From Thuidium tamariscinum (taxonomy: Eukaryota > Streptophyta > Bryopsida > Hypnales > Thuidiaceae), in NCBI GenBank assembly GCA_947034885.2, contig OX344758.2:12861067-12925066 (forward strand): a DNA stretch of 64,000 nt. The letters run 5' to 3'. Below, one piece after another: positions 62,394 through 64,000 of the stretch. Position 1 is the first letter of the stretch; each line of letters begins with the position of its first letter. Position numbers and translations under genes: made by a program. Under the pieces are notes generated by a model. That model was not told the origin of the DNA. It was given only the letters and a program-made list of their open reading frames with translations, and searched no databases.

Positions 62394-63672
62394 TTAACTT
62401 TCCACGACAAGTGAAACTCCGGTGGACCCGAATCCACCTTCGCCACGGACTGTGGCGTCCAAATCGTCCACTTCCACAACATCGGGAGTAACAATGAGCT
62501 CCAGAATGAGCTGCGCAACCCGGTCTCCGGCTTTGATTTCAAAATCAGAGTCTGCGTGGTTGAAGAGGATGACACCAACTGGTCCACGGTAATCGGCATC
62601 GATCACCCCAGCGCCAACATCAATCGAGTTCTTCCATGCCAAACCTGAGCGGGGAGCTGCACATTGGGCACGGTCAGTTAATGGCACAGCCTTGATCTCG
62701 ACGAGTCAAAACGAAATCCAACTTCACTGCGAATCACCTCATTCTTTGGTAACCCCTAAAATGAACGACCAAGTAATAGGGGTTTTGAAACAGTCAATTC
62801 GATTGAACATATTGTGAAAAATACTATCCAAATTCACATCACCAGAGTCAGTGAGGGACAGTAAACGTGTTGGCCAAAAGATAAAATAAGAAAAGGACAA
62901 ACGGAGCGCCAATATGACCTACTCAAATTGGACTACTTGCTCCTTTGGGGGTAATCTTGAGAAACAGCTAATGTAATTCGTTGCATTACAAGCCTCAGTA
63001 AGATGTGAGCACAAGCAGAAAATGTTATGAGAAAGATTGATAGACAAAACTCACCAACACGAGCGTATGTGCCTTCAGGAATGGCAATGGACAGGTCAGT
63101 CTTCACGAGCGCTTTGCCCCGGGCCGGCACAACAGTGTCATAAGCACTGCGAGAATAGCAAGCAATCCACCATCAATACCAAAGGCTCTCCAAAAGAAAC
63201 CCGTCCAAGCCACAACAAACAGCACTCCAGAGCCAAACCCTAAGTAACTGAAGACTCAGCAAGACAAAGCAGGTCCATTTTGCAGACAGAATTCTAAAGT
63301 GAAGGCTCAAAACTCACTTTCTCTAATGGCACATTCTATACTTGCTCAATCACAATATCTCCAGCAATTCTTACATAAGAATCAAATGCAGCACATGAAA
63401 ATCATCCAACCGAATTCTGTTGAAAATCCCACATCTAGCGGGATTGGAAAATGAGAAAGCGGGGGGAAGAGCGTAAGATCACCAAAGCAAGAGATGGATG
63501 CTACGAACCTGGACAGATCGTAACCAGCTAGGAGAGTGGAACCCCGTGAGGGCACGACAGCATTTTCCGACAGCTTCTTGATCCTCAACGCCTGCGACGC
63601 AAGGACCACTTTGCCATTGCCGATATGCCCGTTGTTGTCGTCCAGCTTCGGGATCTTTGCTTGAGGTTCCAT
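62394..63672 (-). CDS. DUT: dUTP diphosphatase (dUTPase)
   Basis: Hydrolyses dUTP to dUMP and pyrophosphate, keeping uracil out of DNA and supplying dUMP for thymidylate synthesis; it works as a homotrimer. Three exons on the minus strand: 63672-63509, 63146-63055 and 62656-62394, giving 172 residues. Splice sites are AG/GTTCGT, TTG/GTGAGT and two CAG acceptors (phases 2 and 1). All five trimeric dUTPase motifs are intact: AGYDLS (49-54), PRSGLAW (87-93), GVIDADYRG (102-110, with the catalytic Asp and uracil-stacking Tyr), GDRVAQLI and the C-terminal [10 protein letters not shown]. The length fits cytosolic and nuclear plant enzymes. The frame stays open upstream of ATG 63672 but holds no other ATG. 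Confidence 0.97.
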
Positions 63673-63892
63673 TGCAACAGCAGCAAGAGCAGCTCCAGAG
63701 GTGGAATGGCGCAATGGCGAGGGTGAATGGGAAGGCGGTGAGGTTGATCCACACCATGAAAATTTGCACCTCGGAGACCCGGGAGGATGGCGAGTTGAGA
63801 ATAACGGCCCTGTGGAGGCGCTACGCTCCGTCAGATTTGGCGGGAGGAACTGGCGGGAACACACGCAGTGAGCCGATATCAAATCCACTGAA
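63673..63892. promoter_or_regulatory. Probable bidirectional promoter region
   Basis: This GC-rich 220-bp gap separates the dUTPase start codon (minus strand) from the third leader-exon copy on the plus strand. Both genes would have to be expressed from it. I see no clear TATA box. Confidence 0.4.
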
Positions 63893-64000
63893 ATCAAGCA
63901 ACCTTCAAGTTCTCCGCAGTTTTCAAATTGTTGTGTTCTTCCTCTGGTCTTTCGTTTCCGGCTCTGTTCTATTTCAATGACCCACCAGATGGTAAGCTTA
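63893..64000 (+). other. Third copy of the leader exon, cut by the window end
   Basis: ccttcaagttctccgcagtt through ttcttcctctggtctt and ccaccagatg/gtaagctta follows 60505-60605 closely and keeps the donor gtaagc at 63992. It implies another gene or remnant with the same leader just outside the window, on the plus strand. Confidence 0.65.

Noticed and set aside
62752..62786. aacccctaaaat...aataggggtt in the second dUTPase intron as a small TTAA element
   Set aside because: Only about 35 bp long and not flanked by TTAA; probably a chance inverted pair.
63673..63895. In-frame extension upstream of dUTPase that looks like a Ser/Arg-rich organelle transit peptide
   Set aside because: The frame is open but contains no ATG; it would have to begin at TTG or another non-AUG codon. 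The ATG at 63672 gives a normal-length enzyme.

Overview
This is nuclear DNA from a land plant: very AT-rich, gene-poor and packed with decayed transposons. It holds three convincing spliced protein genes, all near the right half: a large NLR-type immune receptor (32454-37403, +), a small conserved-looking acidic protein of unknown function (60971-61535, +) and dUTPase (63672-62394, -). The NLR carries a SERAC1-like alpha/beta-hydrolase domain in front of a TNL-type NB-ARC domain and a long LRR. That hydrolase-NBS-LRR (HNL) layout was first described in liverworts and is not a normal flowering-plant form, so a non-flowering land plant is the best guess. The species cannot be fixed from this sequence.

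Layout. 1-32 kb has no convincing gene. It consists of dispersed repeats and small TIR elements, several of which can be defined precisely because another copy of the host repeat in the same window lacks the insertion (a paralogous empty site). 25.8-32.2 kb contains two copies of one block; the second, CpG-poor copy lies directly upstream of the NLR. 32.45-37.4 kb is the NLR. 37.9-43.55 kb is a non-coding element with arms well over 1 kb in inverted orientation. 45-60 kb is a nested stack: TTAA-flanked elements, a 4.18-kb TG...CA insertion with a 5-bp target duplication, a dead Ty1/copia element (52.8-58.5 kb) and a CACTA-type MITE. 60-64 kb is the gene-dense end: the unknown small gene and dUTPase are convergent, and a further copy of the small gene's 5' leader begins 220 bp upstream of dUTPase and runs off the window.

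Most notable: (i) the HNL receptor, whose hydrolase nucleophile serine is replaced by glycine, suggesting a non-catalytic sensor or scaffold domain; (ii) a group of non-coding elements with termini CCCCTAA...TTAGGGG, always flanked by TTAA, a target preference typical of piggyBac or Kolobok transposases and unusual for plants; (iii) a second group with termini GGGTGATTGCAAGAAA and 4-bp target duplications (TCAA, TTGA, GTTA), one member being a near-perfect 1.1-kb palindrome; (iv) a direct repeat flanking a head-to-head array of about 175-bp units; (v) three copies of one 5'-leader block, one attached to a gene, one to a broken start codon and one running off the end.

All boundaries and homologies were read by eye; no alignment or database search was run.
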